Below, piece by piece: positions 26,185 to 36,241 of a stretch of 64,000 nt of DNA (position 1 is its first letter; each line of letters begins with the position of its first letter). The stretch spans positions 3,410,001 to 3,474,000 of the forward strand of contig NZ_CP081150.1 of assembly GCF_019665765.1 (NCBI RefSeq). The letters are read 5' to 3'. The translations under genes and the position numbers were made by a program. The notes under the pieces were generated by a model. That model ran no database searches. It worked only from the letters and a program-made list of their open reading frames with translations, and was not told where the DNA came from. This DNA comes from Deefgea tanakiae (GTDB taxonomy: Bacteria > Pseudomonadota > Gammaproteobacteria > Burkholderiales > Chitinibacteraceae).

Positions 26185-27237
26185 ATGCAAATAGCTCCTC
26201 TTTTTTCTACCCCGTGGCGGGTGTTAAAACATCCCGTGTTCTTGTATGAACATTTTCGGGCAATTCACGCTTTACGAGTGGCGCTGGCTTTTTTATTTGG
26301 CGGTGCGATTGACCTTTATTTTGCTATTCCTTATGGTACTTGGACCTTGATCACCATCGTGGTATTGATGGGAAATGGTCCCACGCAGGGCGATATTTCG
26401 CGGAAATCGGGGCAAAGAGTTTTAGGCACTTTTTATGGTGCTTTAGCTGGATTGCTGGCTGTTGTGTTTTATTTGGTGACACCGTGGCTGGGTTTGTCGT
26501 GGATGATATTCATGATCGCCTTAAGTGCCTACCATGCGCTGGGGAAAAATAGTGAGGCAGCGGTGGTCGCGGGCGTCACCTTAGTGATTGTGGGGGGCTT
26601 AGGTGAATCAGCGATTGAAGAGTCGTTTTGGCGGCTGGGCAATGTGCTGATTGGTGCCATCATTGCGATGTTTTTTGCTAACTTATTTCCGACCCGAGCG
26701 ATTGATCGTTGGCGATTTTTGTTGGCAGAAAATTTACGCGAAGTGGCGCTTGCATATCGGCAAATCGGTCCTGATTCTCAATTTGATATTGGCTTGACTT
26801 TGGAGCGAGTCAATTCGCGTTTGCAAAAAATGCGCTTATTGATCCCGTCTGCGACCAAAGAGAGCGGTCAAGAGAGTTTACGTTTTGATGCGCTGCATCG
26901 TCATCAGCGCATGTTGTATTTGTTTTTGGAGCGCAGTTCGGATGCAGCAAGTACAGCGCCCCCATTTGCGGACAATCGGCGACTGAGATCCATGATTTTT
27001 CGCTCATTAATGCGCTCAGCGCGTGCAGCACGTTTTTTGCGAAATGATTTGCAGGATGGCGCTGCGTTGATCAACGCACTTTCTGCGATTGATGAAGTTG
27101 ACTTTTTAACGCAGGAGCTGGCGCAAGTTAGTGCTCAAATAACGGATGAGCTGCATTTGTTGATGCCGGATATTGTTCGAACCCAGCACCCACTTTCACA
27201 GCTTAAGCCTGCGGCCTTACGCTACTTAAAAAGATAG
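26185..27237 (+). CDS. FUSC-type inner-membrane protein
   Basis: A 350-residue membrane protein with an N-terminal block of about six hydrophobic helices (about 25-165) and a cytosolic helical C-terminal domain. The YGTWTLITIVVLMGNGPTQG and RVLGTFYGALAGLLAVV pieces are typical of the fusaric-acid-resistance/YccS-like group. It is about half the length of the two-block AaeB proteins and probably works as an oligomer. The exported compound is unknown. A GTG three codons upstream (26176) is an alternative start; neither has a clear ribosome site. Its stop lies one base from the stop of the convergent S4-domain gene. Confidence 0.8.
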   Translation: MQIAPLFSTPWRVLKHPVFLYEHFRAIHALRVALAFLFGGAIDLYFAIPYGTWTLITIVVLMGNGPTQGDISRKSGQRVLGTFYGALAGLLAVVFYLVTPWLGLSWMIFMIALSAYHALGKNSEAAVVAGVTLVIVGGLGESAIEESFWRLGNVLIGAIIAMFFANLFPTRAIDRWRFLLAENLREVALAYRQIGPDSQFDIGLTLERVNSRLQKMRLLIPSATKESGQESLRFDALHRHQRMLYLFLERSSDAASTAPPFADNRRLRSMIFRSLMRSARAARFLRNDLQDGAALINALSAIDEVDFLTQELAQVSAQITDELHLLMPDIVRTQHPLSQLKPAALRYLKR

Positions 27238-27238
27238 C

Positions 27239-27460
27239 TTATGGTGCCGCGACAACGTGAATTTCTTCGCCTAAAACTTTAACCACCATCCCCGCGCGAA
27301 TTTTGGCTGTTTTGCGGCTTTCCAGCGTGCCATCGACTTCGACCAAGCCTTCGGCCACCATTAATTTCGCTGCGCCGCCGGAATGTGAAATGCCGAGATT
27401 TTTAATCAAATCACACAGTGCAATATATTCATTTTTGAGTTCAAAAGTTTGAATTGTCAT
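27239..27460 (-). CDS. Small S4-domain RNA-binding protein (YbcJ-like)
   Basis: A 73-residue protein that is essentially one S4 RNA-binding domain. The order ALCDLIKNLGISHSGGAAKLMVAEGLVEVDG, then ESRKTAKIRAGMVVKV, matches the YbcJ/YaaA-type S4 proteins. It presumably binds structured RNA, possibly the ribosome or tRNA. It follows maf by about 70 bp on the same strand and is convergent with the FUSC-type gene with one base between the stops. Confidence 0.9.
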   Translation of the reverse strand: MTIQTFELKNEYIALCDLIKNLGISHSGGAAKLMVAEGLVEVDGTLESRKTAKIRAGMVVKVLGEEIHVVAAP

Positions 27461-27532
27461 TTTTTATCCTTTAGGGTATTTGATTGTAGGTGTTGATAGC
27501 TAATGATTGGGTGGCGATACCTGGTGATTTTT

Positions 27533-28123
27533 TTATTCAGCCAAGATGCCTAGGCCATGCTTGGCTAATAAGGCCGCGGTGTCGTGTAGCGGTAAACCCA
27601 TGACCCCCGTAAAACTGCCATCTAGATGCGCGACAAACACCCCGCCCAAGCCTTGAATGCCGTAAGCGCCGGCTTTATCCATCGGCTCGCCACTGGCGAC
27701 GTAGGTAGCAATTTGCGCGTCGGTCAGTTCAGCAAACGTCACGCGGCTGATGCTCAGGCGTGTTTCGACGCCATTCACATCGCGCAATGCCAAGCTGGTT
27801 AGCACTTCGTGCGTTTGGCCAGATAACTTGCGCAGCATCGCAGCCGCATCAGCCTCATCAAGGGGCTTGCCTAAAATCTCATCGCCCAATACCACCGAAG
27901 TATCAGAGGCTAACACTGGCTTGAGTGCCAAGCCCATTTCTTCTAGGTGTCGCCAGCCTGATTCAGCCTTTTCCACCGCCATGCGAATGACGTACTCACG
28001 TGGGTTTTCATTGGCGAACGGTGTTTCATCAATCGGCGCAGCAATACGCTCGAAAATCACGCCGGTTTGCGCGAGCAGTTCTTTGCGGCGTGGGCTGCCA
28101 GAGGCGAGGTAGAGTTGGGTCAT
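27533..28123 (-). CDS. maf: Maf-like nucleoside triphosphate pyrophosphatase
   Basis: A 196-residue cytosolic enzyme of the Maf/Ham1 fold that hydrolyses non-canonical or excess nucleoside triphosphates to monophosphates. It begins LYLASGSPRRKELL (family P-loop-like motif) and has the catalytic ASDTSVVLGDEILGKP at about 73-88 and KAGAYGIQGLGG near 150. The details around SDT and the Q in GIQG are as in dTTP/UTP pyrophosphatases of the YhdE type, the likely specificity. It lies between rlmH and an S4 gene in what looks like a small minus-strand operon. Confidence 0.92.
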   Translation of the reverse strand: MTQLYLASGSPRRKELLAQTGVIFERIAAPIDETPFANENPREYVIRMAVEKAESGWRHLEEMGLALKPVLASDTSVVLGDEILGKPLDEADAAAMLRKLSGQTHEVLTSLALRDVNGVETRLSISRVTFAELTDAQIATYVASGEPMDKAGAYGIQGLGGVFVAHLDGSFTGVMGLPLHDTAALLAKHGLGILAE

Positions 28124-28197
28124 ATTTATTCGCAGAAATAGTGTGGTTTAAGCATAACAGCAGGAGGTTGCTCATGGTAATGGCAAGTTAGTGCTGT

Positions 28198-28668
28198 CTA
28201 TTCCCGATGGTAAGGATGGTTATTAATAATCGACACCGCGCGATACAGTTGCTCGGCGAGTAATACGCGCACCATGCCGTGTGGCATCGTCATGGCAGAG
28301 AGCTGGAGCAATTGATCGGCACGCTGCTTAATGCGCGGGTCAAGTCCATCGGTACCGCCGATGATAAACACGGTCTCACGGCCATCGATTTGCCAGTCTT
28401 TCATGTTTTCAGCGAGCTTCATCGTCGTCCAGTTTGCACCACGCTCGTCGAGCGCCAAGACGCGTGCGCCATCGGGAATTGCTGCCAAAATCCGATCTGC
28501 TTCTTCCGCCATCACTTGTTGCGGCGTGCGGGCGCTGATGCGTTTATCGGGCTTGAGCTCGGTGAGCGTTAACGCAAAATCGCGCGGCATCCGCTTGGCG
28601 TATTCGTTATAGCCCTCAGAAATCCAGTTCGGCATTTTGTGGCCGACGGCAATTAATTGCAGTTTCAT
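28198..28668 (-). CDS. rlmH: 23S rRNA pseudouridine-1915 N3-methyltransferase
   Basis: A 156-residue SPOUT-class methyltransferase that uses S-adenosylmethionine to methylate pseudouridine 1915 in helix 69 of 23S rRNA. The knot-forming stretch [17 protein letters not shown] (about 100-116) and the C-terminal [22 protein letters not shown], ending NNHPYHRE, are diagnostic. Length matches the E. coli enzyme (155). maf follows on the same strand. The closely related rsfS gene that often precedes it is not here; a TolC-like gene lies upstream instead. Confidence 0.95.
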   Translation of the reverse strand: MKLQLIAVGHKMPNWISEGYNEYAKRMPRDFALTLTELKPDKRISARTPQQVMAEEADRILAAIPDGARVLALDERGANWTTMKLAENMKDWQIDGRETVFIIGGTDGLDPRIKQRADQLLQLSAMTMPHGMVRVLLAEQLYRAVSIINNHPYHRE

Positions 28669-28726
28669 AATGTGTCGTGATGTTGATTTAATGCGATGTT
28701 AACAGATGTGCTTAGAGAAAATAAAA

Positions 28727-28752
28727 ACAGCCCGTCGCTTGACGGGCTGTCG
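28727..28752 (-). terminator. Rho-independent terminator of the TolC-like gene
   Basis: A 10-bp stem ACAGCCCGTC (28727-28736) and GACGGGCTGT (28741-28750) with a 4-nt loop. On the minus strand it is followed by TTTTTATTTT, 20 nt after the stop of the TolC-like gene. Confidence 0.88.
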
Positions 28753-28772
28753 CGGTGAAACAGCGTGCTTAA

Positions 28773-30584
28773 TTACTCTGCGCGGCCGCTGGTCACGCGT
28801 TCACGTTTGATTTTCCACTTGCCACCGTCTTGAACCAATTCCAAGGTTTTCTCTACGACGTCTTGGTAGTTTTTCGAGCTGTAGTTTTGTTTGAAGGTCA
28901 CATCAGCACGGTCTTTGCTGACATTGGTGCAGCTGAAGTTTTCAACGCTCAGCTTAATATCGCCTTCTTTATTTAGGCGTGTACGGCGTTTGGCTTCCCA
29001 ATCGGCGCGTGTGCGACCACTTCCTGCGTCAAACTGGCTACTGTAAAGTGCCAAATACTCATCCGCTTTCTTGCTTGACCATTGAGTGCGCCAGTTTTCG
29101 ACGAATTCCGTCACTGATTTATCGCAGCTTGTTGCTGTGGGCGGAGTGGCTGCGACTGGGGTCGGCAGTGGCTCAATCACCCGTGCTGGGCGGGCGGCAA
29201 TCGCAGCTTCACGATTGAGTGGTACGGCAGCAATGAGTGCGCCAGAGCAATTGATCGCTTCATCTTCGGCCAAATTGTCACCCAAATCGTTATCGGGAGA
29301 CGTATTTTCCAACGGTGAAATTTGCAAAGCCGAGAGTAATTGGTGCGATTGCGTTAATACACGGGCGTACGAGAGACGGTGATCGTATTCAGCGCGAACC
29401 AGCGCACGCTTCGCTTCAAATAACTCATTTTCAGTATCTAATACGTCGAGAAGCGAGCGTTGACCAATGTCGAACTGCTTGCGGAACGCATCACGGGCTT
29501 TTTCGGTTGAGAGTACGTGTTGATCAAGGTATTTGAGCTGTTCTTTCAAGCGGTAAGTATCATTCCAAGCAATTTGCGTGGTTTGGCGAATATCACGGCA
29601 AGTCTTGTCGCGCATTTCTTGGGCGATATTGAATTGTTCTGCGTATTGGCTGACGCGCGCAGTATCGCTACCGCCACGGAACAGATTGTAATTCATCACC
29701 AGTTGAATTTTGCCATCTTTAAAGCTGCCGTCGATGTTGTCACGATTTTGTTCGTAACCTTGGCTGGCTCGGACTTCAAACTGAGGATAGAAGGAGCTTT
29801 TCTTGCTTTGTGCATCAGCGCGTGCGGCGCGAATATTGTAAACGGAGGCACGGAACGCAGGGTTGTATGCCACGCGCTCTTTGAGTTCGGTAAGATTTTG
29901 CGGCACTTTGTCTGCAAAATTGGGTACTTCAGTCATTTTCTCTTGCGGGATAGTACCTGTGAGGCGCTCATAACGTGCAGAGACGTCGTGTAGATTAGAT
30001 GACTCGGTTAGCCAATTGGATTCGGCTAAGGCCAAACGACCCGAGGCGGTTTCTAGGTCGACACGGCGCCCCACACCTGCGGTAACTCGTTCTTGAATTT
30101 GATTAAATGTTTCTTGGTGAATCGCGAAATTTTCACTCGCCAGTGCAACGAGTTGGCGATAACGCATGACATCTAAGTACGCATTCGTGGTTTCGAGCGC
30201 GGCAGCGTCACTGGCTGCAAGTAGATCATAGTAACGTGTTAATTTGCCATAACCCAGGCGGCGCACTTCGTCACGAGTGGCGAAACCATCAAACAGCATT
30301 TGGCGAAGCTCAAGCGACACACCTGGGTGACTGAAGCTTTCGCTACCCGTGTTCGGTCGATCTTGCCGTTCAACACCGGCGTAGCCAAGCACGTCGATTT
30401 TTGGATAGTAGTTACCACGAGCAACATCTTGCTCGTTGCCTGCAGCACGGAAACTGAGCCATTTGGCGCGGACTTCAGGGTTGCGAAGGACAGTTTGCTC
30501 AACGGCATCACGTAAATTGCTGGCAGCATAAGATGCTGAGCTGCCGCAGGTAATAAGTAAAAGCGCAAGTGTTTTTAGTTTCAT
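28773..30584 (-). CDS. TolC-family outer membrane protein with C-terminal Cds6/NTF2-like domain (LapE role)
   Basis: A 603-residue outer membrane channel for type I secretion. Signal peptide (about 1-20), two TolC-type OEP repeats (about 25-425; NLRDAVEQTVLRNPEVRAKW, later GQRSLLDVLDTENELFEAKR), then a low-complexity linker, then an extra domain of about 110 residues (490-600: VTEFVENWRTQWSSKKADEY through DGGKWKIKRERVTSG). That extra domain looks like the NTF2-like/Cds6 C-terminal domain of some L,D-transpeptidase-associated proteins and should be periplasmic. The position, divergent from lapG and in the same locus as the RTX adhesin and its ABC/MFP exporter, argues that it is the LapE-like exit channel. 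Confidence 0.88.
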   Translation of the reverse strand: MKLKTLALLLITCGSSASYAASNLRDAVEQTVLRNPEVRAKWLSFRAAGNEQDVARGNYYPKIDVLGYAGVERQDRPNTGSESFSHPGVSLELRQMLFDGFATRDEVRRLGYGKLTRYYDLLAASDAAALETTNAYLDVMRYRQLVALASENFAIHQETFNQIQERVTAGVGRRVDLETASGRLALAESNWLTESSNLHDVSARYERLTGTIPQEKMTEVPNFADKVPQNLTELKERVAYNPAFRASVYNIRAARADAQSKKSSFYPQFEVRASQGYEQNRDNIDGSFKDGKIQLVMNYNLFRGGSDTARVSQYAEQFNIAQEMRDKTCRDIRQTTQIAWNDTYRLKEQLKYLDQHVLSTEKARDAFRKQFDIGQRSLLDVLDTENELFEAKRALVRAEYDHRLSYARVLTQSHQLLSALQISPLENTSPDNDLGDNLAEDEAINCSGALIAAVPLNREAAIAARPARVIEPLPTPVAATPPTATSCDKSVTEFVENWRTQWSSKKADEYLALYSSQFDAGSGRTRADWEAKRRTRLNKEGDIKLSVENFSCTNVSKDRADVTFKQNYSSKNYQDVVEKTLELVQDGGKWKIKRERVTSGRAE

Positions 30585-30725
30585 GGTGATTCGTTTCCAA
30601 AAATCTAGCTGTTAAAGCCGTTGATGACTGTGTGTTTTGTTTTTTTATAATTCACATGCTTAAGGATTCAATTTTGCTACTATAGGTAGACGTTTAATTA
30701 ATTTCACTCACAAATTTGTCATTTC

Positions 30726-31415
30726 ATGCCGATAAAACCACACAAATTGCGATATGGCTTAGCCGGGGCTGCTTTGTCCTTGGCGATCGTATGCTGCAGT
30801 GTTGCATTTTCGGCATGGGATTATGACACGTTCACCCGGTTGGCGCAGCAGCGCTATGGTGCGAGTGGGGCTAAAACGGCAACTGAAATTCAGCAATTAA
30901 TTGTGTCAAGTCGTAATCTTGTGGAACTTGAAAAATTAAAACGCGTTAATGAGTATATCAATCGAAAGTTTCAATTTGTTGATGATACCGTTTTATGGAA
31001 ACAAGTCGATTACTGGGCCACACCGCTTGAAATGATCGGTAAATCAGCGGGTGATTGCGAAGATTTCGCAATTATCAAATATACGGCCTTAAAAGATACT
31101 GGGGTTTCTACTGATAAGTTAAGGCTTAGCTATGTTAAAGCTAAAATTGGCGGTCCAGATAGCAAGATTAGTCAGGCGCATATGGTTTTAACATATTACG
31201 CTGAACCTGATGCCGAGCCATTAATCTTGGATAATTTAATTACTGAGATTCGTCCAGCTAGCCGCCGGCCTGATTTAACGCCGGTGTTTAGTTTTAATCA
31301 CGAAGGTGTATTTGCTGGTACAGGCGCAAAACCTTCTGCATCTATTGATCGTTTATCACGTTGGAAAGATGTTTTACTCAGAATACAGGCAGATGGCATT
31401 GATTATAAGGAATAA
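30726..31415 (+). CDS. lapG: Periplasmic transglutaminase-like cysteine protease
   Basis: A 229-residue exported protease of the bacterial transglutaminase-like (BTLCP) family. It cleaves the N-terminal retention module of LapA-type adhesins to release them from the surface. Signal peptide about 1-29. The catalytic triad is C111 (SAGDCEDFAI), H152 (SQAHMVLTYY) and D169 (LILDNL). The acidic residues D110, E112 and D113 around the cysteine are where LapG binds the calcium it needs. lapD follows 5 bp later, so the protease and its inhibitor-receptor are co-transcribed. A matching TAAG target is present in the adhesin encoded nearby. Confidence 0.93.
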   Translation: MPIKPHKLRYGLAGAALSLAIVCCSVAFSAWDYDTFTRLAQQRYGASGAKTATEIQQLIVSSRNLVELEKLKRVNEYINRKFQFVDDTVLWKQVDYWATPLEMIGKSAGDCEDFAIIKYTALKDTGVSTDKLRLSYVKAKIGGPDSKISQAHMVLTYYAEPDAEPLILDNLITEIRPASRRPDLTPVFSFNHEGVFAGTGAKPSASIDRLSRWKDVLLRIQADGIDYKE

Positions 31416-31419
31416 CAAA

Positions 31420-33327
31420 GTGTCTTTAATTCGTCAAATGTTAGTGCTGATTATTATCTCTACTTTGCTGGCATTTTCAGTCAGTTTGGTGGTGAGTACA
31501 GTCAGCGCGAGGAATTATTTAGAGCAGCAATTATTTACTCAAAGCAGTGATAATGCATCGTCTTTAGCATTATCTTTATCGCAGCAAACCGAAGATCCTG
31601 CAATGATGGAGTTAATGACTTCCGCCTTATTCGATTCTGGCCATTTTGAGTTGATTCGGTTCCGTGACCCTCATAAAAAAATTATCATTGAATTAAAAAA
31701 TAAAGATTTACCCAGTAAAGTTCCTAATTGGTTTATTTCAGTGTTTCCGATCGAAGTCGCCTCTGGGCAAGCCTTGGTGAATAAAGGCTGGAAGCAAGCA
31801 GGCAGTGTCGAGGTGCGTGCACATTCTAGATTTGCTTATGAGTCGCTCTGGAATGGGGCGGTGAAGTTATTTTTAGCCATTATGGGCGGCGGGATTGCGG
31901 TCGCATTTTTAGTGCGGTTTATGTTTAATCGTGTCCGCCAGCCAATTAGGGCGATGGTCGGGCAAGCAGAGGCAATTAGTGAAAGACGTTTTATTACGAT
32001 TGCCGAGCCACCTTATATTGAATTACGTCGTGTCGTCACCGCGATGAATAGTATGGTGCTGCGTGTGAAATCAATGTTCGATGAGCAATCAGAGCGTATT
32101 GATCAATTGAATTATTCAGTGAACCGAGACAGCGTAACTGGCTTGGCCAATCGCAGTTATTTTATGGCTCGTTTATCTGGCTTACTTCATGATGAAGACC
32201 GCGCCAGTCATGGGTATTTACTCGTTGTTCGCCTCAAGGATTTGGCGGTTTTAAATCAGCGCGTGGGGCGCAAAGCGACCGATTTGCTTCTTAATCAAAT
32301 CGCCGCAGTGTTAGCCGACTGGGATGATGAAGGGGAAGATTGGATTGCGGCTCGTTTAAATGGTGCAGACTTTGTATTGACAACCCCAAGACTGGAGCAG
32401 CCTGCAGAGTTTGTTGAGTCCTTGTTAGCCAAGCTGGCTCAGTTATCGGATATTGAAGACTTTATTCATATTGGGTACACCGAATTTAGTAAAAACGAAG
32501 CGATGAGTGAAATCTTGACGCGTGCAGATGCGGCACTCGCTCAAGCAGAGAGCCGTGGCGTAGTGAGCGGCGTGGCCGCCTTGGTTGATTTGGCACCGGT
32601 GAGAAACCCAAATACAGTTTGGCGAGATAAATTGCTGCAAGCGGTGCAGGATGAGTTGTTTGTCGTGCAAAAGTATCCCGTTATCGATTGGCAGGGGCAG
32701 CTTATTCACCAAGAGCTCATGCTGCGCATGCCGGATGACGATGGCGTATCTCTGCTCAATGCTGGCGTCTTTATGCCTTTTGCCAAGCGTTTGGGTTTGA
32801 CGCCTGAGCTTGATTTGGCCGCTATTCGCTTGGCGATTAGCGAGCTAAAGAAAAACCCGTTCTCTTGTGCTGTCAATCTGGATATCGAATCGCTGAGTAA
32901 TCTGCCATTCCGAGCTGAATTAGCAAAAATATTTCAATCGCTGCCTCAGAGTACGCGTACTCGCTTGTGGTTGGAGATTAATAGTAATGGTTTCAAGCAA
33001 GAGTTTGAAACGCTTGCCGTTTTTGCTGCTGAGATGAATCAAGTCGGTGTCAAAGTGGGAATTGAGCATTTTGGCCGCTCAGCCAGTGGTATGTTGCGAC
33101 TCTATGATTTACCGCTCAGTTACATCAAAATTGATGGCAGTTATGTTCACGAAATCGACCAACACACGGGCAATCAACAGCTACTGAAAGAAATTGTAAA
33201 AATGGCTTCGAGTTTGGGGGTCTTGACGATTGCGGAGCAAGTCCGTAGCGAAGGGGAGTGGACTAAATTACAAGCCTTGGGTTTGAGCGGTGCAACTGGA
33301 CCCATTACTAAAACAAAAATAAATTAA
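31420..33327 (+). CDS. lapD: c-di-GMP receptor that controls LapG
   Basis: A 635-residue inner-membrane receptor. First membrane helix (about 6-27), a periplasmic output domain (to about 150), second helix, HAMP, a degenerate GGDEF domain (NGADF in place of GGDEF) and a degenerate EAL domain (QELML at the EAL site, IEHFGR and IKIDGSYVHEID later). Loss of both catalytic motifs is the LapD pattern: the EAL-like domain binds c-di-GMP and the periplasmic part then sequesters LapG. The start is the GTG at 31420 with AAGGA upstream, giving MSLIRQMLVLIIIST as in other LapDs. The longer frame from 31306 would overlap lapG and is rejected. Confidence 0.93.
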   Translation: MSLIRQMLVLIIISTLLAFSVSLVVSTVSARNYLEQQLFTQSSDNASSLALSLSQQTEDPAMMELMTSALFDSGHFELIRFRDPHKKIIIELKNKDLPSKVPNWFISVFPIEVASGQALVNKGWKQAGSVEVRAHSRFAYESLWNGAVKLFLAIMGGGIAVAFLVRFMFNRVRQPIRAMVGQAEAISERRFITIAEPPYIELRRVVTAMNSMVLRVKSMFDEQSERIDQLNYSVNRDSVTGLANRSYFMARLSGLLHDEDRASHGYLLVVRLKDLAVLNQRVGRKATDLLLNQIAAVLADWDDEGEDWIAARLNGADFVLTTPRLEQPAEFVESLLAKLAQLSDIEDFIHIGYTEFSKNEAMSEILTRADAALAQAESRGVVSGVAALVDLAPVRNPNTVWRDKLLQAVQDELFVVQKYPVIDWQGQLIHQELMLRMPDDDGVSLLNAGVFMPFAKRLGLTPELDLAAIRLAISELKKNPFSCAVNLDIESLSNLPFRAELAKIFQSLPQSTRTRLWLEINSNGFKQEFETLAVFAAEMNQVGVKVGIEHFGRSASGMLRLYDLPLSYIKIDGSYVHEIDQHTGNQQLLKEIVKMASSLGVLTIAEQVRSEGEWTKLQALGLSGATGPITKTKIN

Positions 33328-33509
33328 GGTATGTCGTTCAAGTCCTTGCTAAGTGAAGGTTTTGATTGCATACCGGTCCATTTATTTTGACGAGTACTGC
33401 TCTCTAATAAAAATATTGATCATTTTATATACACGCGCTGCGCTTCATGGCTGCTTAGTCATGAGTTACTAACCAACAAGCTGGCACGTTTTGATCTGAT
33501 TTAAAATTT

Positions 33510-33541
33510 AAAAAGGCCAACTCGAGAAGTTGGCCTTTTTG
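33510..33541. terminator. Bidirectional terminator between lapD and the adhesin
   Basis: Arms AAAAAGGCCAACT (33510-33522) and AGTTGGCCTTTTT (33528-33540) form a 13-bp stem with a 5-nt loop, giving a T-run on either strand. It lies between the convergent ends of lapD and the giant adhesin. Confidence 0.88.
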
Positions 33542-33562
33542 TTTTAAAACCGTTGAAGGTGT

Positions 33563-36232
33563 TTAATCAGTCAATAAATTTTTATTATTGAGCAGCGTTT
33601 GAATAATCGCTTGGTCACTACCCGCAGCCGTAAGATCAACACCTTGTAAGATAATCGTTTGATCTTCTTTGCTAGCGTCATAAGCGCCATTCACAAACTC
33701 ACCCGCTGTACTGATATGGATAACGGTGCTGGTGCCTGATTTTTCAAAATGCAAGTGATTGAGCAGGTTGCCGATGTCATTTGGGTTGTTTGCATCATGA
33801 TTTTCACCTTGCAGTAAGTCACGCAGATCGAGTTTGTCACCCTCGGTCGTGCTGAAATCTTTCACAACATCGGTGGCATTTGCAACCACTTTGGTCGATG
33901 CAGTTATACCGAAGTCAGTTGCGTTATACCCACTACCTGACAGATTACTGATTGCGGTGGCTCCTCGGTTCTGTGCCTGATCACCTGGCAGCCACATAAA
34001 GACATCGACTCCTGCATCGCCGCGTAGAACATCATTGCCTGAGCCTCCTCTTAGCGTGTCATTGCCTAGACCACCACGTAGTACGTCGTTGCCTGAGCCT
34101 CCATCTAGGTAGTCATCTTCATCGTGGCCATAGATTAAATCAACGCCACTTTGGCCAAAGACTGCATCATTCCCAGTGCCTGCATTGATCACGTCGGCTT
34201 TTGGATTACTTACGCCAACCGCAGCGGATAGCAGCTGTGTCGTTGGATCGACCAATTGCGATGTGCTCAGTGTGATCATTTTGTGGGTCATAATTTCACT
34301 GAGTGAATAGCCCGCTGAATCGCTATCGCCACCATAAATGACATCATTACCCCTACCGGTTTCAACATAGTCATTACCGCCACCCGCATCAATGACTTGT
34401 GCACTCCCTTTGGTGTCTACCAAGTGAGAGCCAAAACCTAAAGGCGTTGTACTTCCAGAATTAATGCCAATTGCGGTTGATTGAAGCTGCAGGTAATAAG
34501 TTTTGTCATCCGAATACGTTGATTCGCCCCACTCAATGCCGATTTGGTCATTTAGCTCTGAGCCGTAAATCATGACTTGATCACTAGTGCCATTGATCGT
34601 GATATTTAATGTCGCGGTTGATGTCCCTGTGCCATCGCTTAGAGTGTAAGTAAATTTCTCTAACAATTGCTGACCATTCACTAAGCCATTTACACGAGCA
34701 TTGCTGTTGTCCAACGTGTAGCTGTAGGTACCGTCTGCTTTGATTAGCAGTGTGCCAAACTCACCTTGTACCGTAGTTCCAGCTGCAGTCACGGTGGTAC
34801 TGCCGTTCACTTTAGAAACGGTGAGCGCCATTGAATCTGGATTCTGATCATTAGTCAGTACATTGCCAGAAATTGGGTTTGGTGTTGAGTCCTCTTTGAT
34901 GGTGTTGCCATCATCAATTGCGACTGCTGCATCGTATGAATTGAGCACATTCACGCTCAGCTTAACTTTCGAGCTGGCACTATCATTGTTGCTGCCTTCG
35001 GTACTGGTCGCATTCACAAAGATATCGTACTGACCATTAAAGTTAAGTGGTGGTTTGATTGATAAATTGGCAAGGTTCCATCCTTGCAGGTTCAGTGCGT
35101 CATTGCCCACTGGCACGGTATAGTTATTGGTGCCATCAGTGACAATACTGCCTGCTTTTAAACCTGATAAGGAGATTGCAGTAATTGATTCTGAACCGTC
35201 TTTATCGACTAGATTGACGCTCAGACCACTTAGTTTAATAAAGCTATCTTCTTGTCCGCTTAGCCCTACTGGATAGATTCCACCATCACCCACAGGAATC
35301 AATGGACCGTGTACTCCGCCTGCTTTTTCTAGTTCAGTCAAAGAGCTATATAGATTGAAATTAGTTGCATTGAAGTCGATTGCAGGAGCGCCATTCACAG
35401 AGACATTCAGGTCAAAGTTACCGACACCACTTGCATTGAACATCACAAATTCATAGCTGAAATAGCCTGAAGTTGTTGGTTTGTATGGCGTTGCCGAGAA
35501 ATTGCCGTAATTATCATATGGGCTATTCAATACTGCCGTTCCACCAATCTTCATGAGAACGGTATCGTCGCGACTACCTGAGAAGGTGTAGGTTTTCCCT
35601 GCCTCAAGATAAATCAGACCGGTGATTCGGTAGCCTGAATCGGTGGTGACAGATGCTTTGTCTGGTGCGGTTTGAATGGTTGTTGACGTTGCCGTGCTGG
35701 ATTCCATCGCAGACTCGATATTCGATGTATCACGCGCAGTGGTCGTGTTCATGCCATCGTTTGCATTCGGAGCAAAGTACTGAACAGTCAGACCGTTTCC
35801 TTTCGGAATGGTTGATGACGAGCCGCCATCAACCAAGGTCACACCACCAATTGAGATGGTTGGTGCATCCGCTTTTGCGGCAATATCAATATTCATCGTT
35901 GCAGAAGTGCTATCTGAATTGCCGTCGAATACCGTGTACTTAAATTGCGCATAATCGGGTTTTTGATTACCCACACCTGTGGACGTGAAGTTGTTGTCAC
36001 CAGATTCATGTAAATCAGGAACAAAACGTAGTTTGCCAAGATCGATGTCCGCCTTGGTAACCAGTTTGTTCATGGCAACATCTTCCCAAGTCGTGCCATT
36101 CAGGTACTGCAATTTGCCGTCACTCGGTAAAGTTGCAATTCGAATTGATAGACTGTTGTCTGCAGTGTCTACATCTGTAGCATTAAATTGCGTCCAAGTT
36201 AAAGTCAGTGGCGTATCTTCAGTGCCAGTCAC
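33563..36232 (-). pseudogene. C-terminal fragment of the giant RTX adhesin (after frameshift)
   Basis: An 889-codon frame that continues the adhesin after a frame break at 36237-36241. In order: a cadherin-like segment (1-120, TGTEDTPLTLTWTQFNATD), a PA14-like domain (about 140-300, LTVQYFAPNAND ... GKTYTFSGSRDDTVLM), an Ig-like stretch, a VCBS-like repeat (about 430-550), two RTX groups (near 620-640 and 690-745, GGSGNDVLRGGLGNDTLRGG), and the type I secretion signal region (about 790-889). It has no signal of its own at the N-terminus. The nominal GTG start overlaps the TGA of the upstream frame. Re-initiation is possible, but the domain flow says this is the tail of one protein of about 5,710 residues. 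Confidence 0.85.
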
Positions 36233-36236
36233 CGAG

Positions 36237-36241
36237 CCCCC
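36237..36241 (-). other. Frame break in a G5 run of the adhesin gene
   Basis: On the coding (minus) strand the sequence reads ACGGGGGCTCGGTGACTGGC. With five G the frame stops at TGA (36231-36229). With six G it would read T-G-G-S-V-T-G and join the two adhesin frames without loss of domain text. A -1 ribosomal slip or transcriptional slippage at the run would have the same effect. Confidence 0.85.

Noticed and set aside
31306-31419. Longer lapD reading frame starting inside lapG
   Set aside because: It overlaps lapG by 110 bp, and the GTG at 31420 has a good ribosome site and gives the usual LapD N-terminus.
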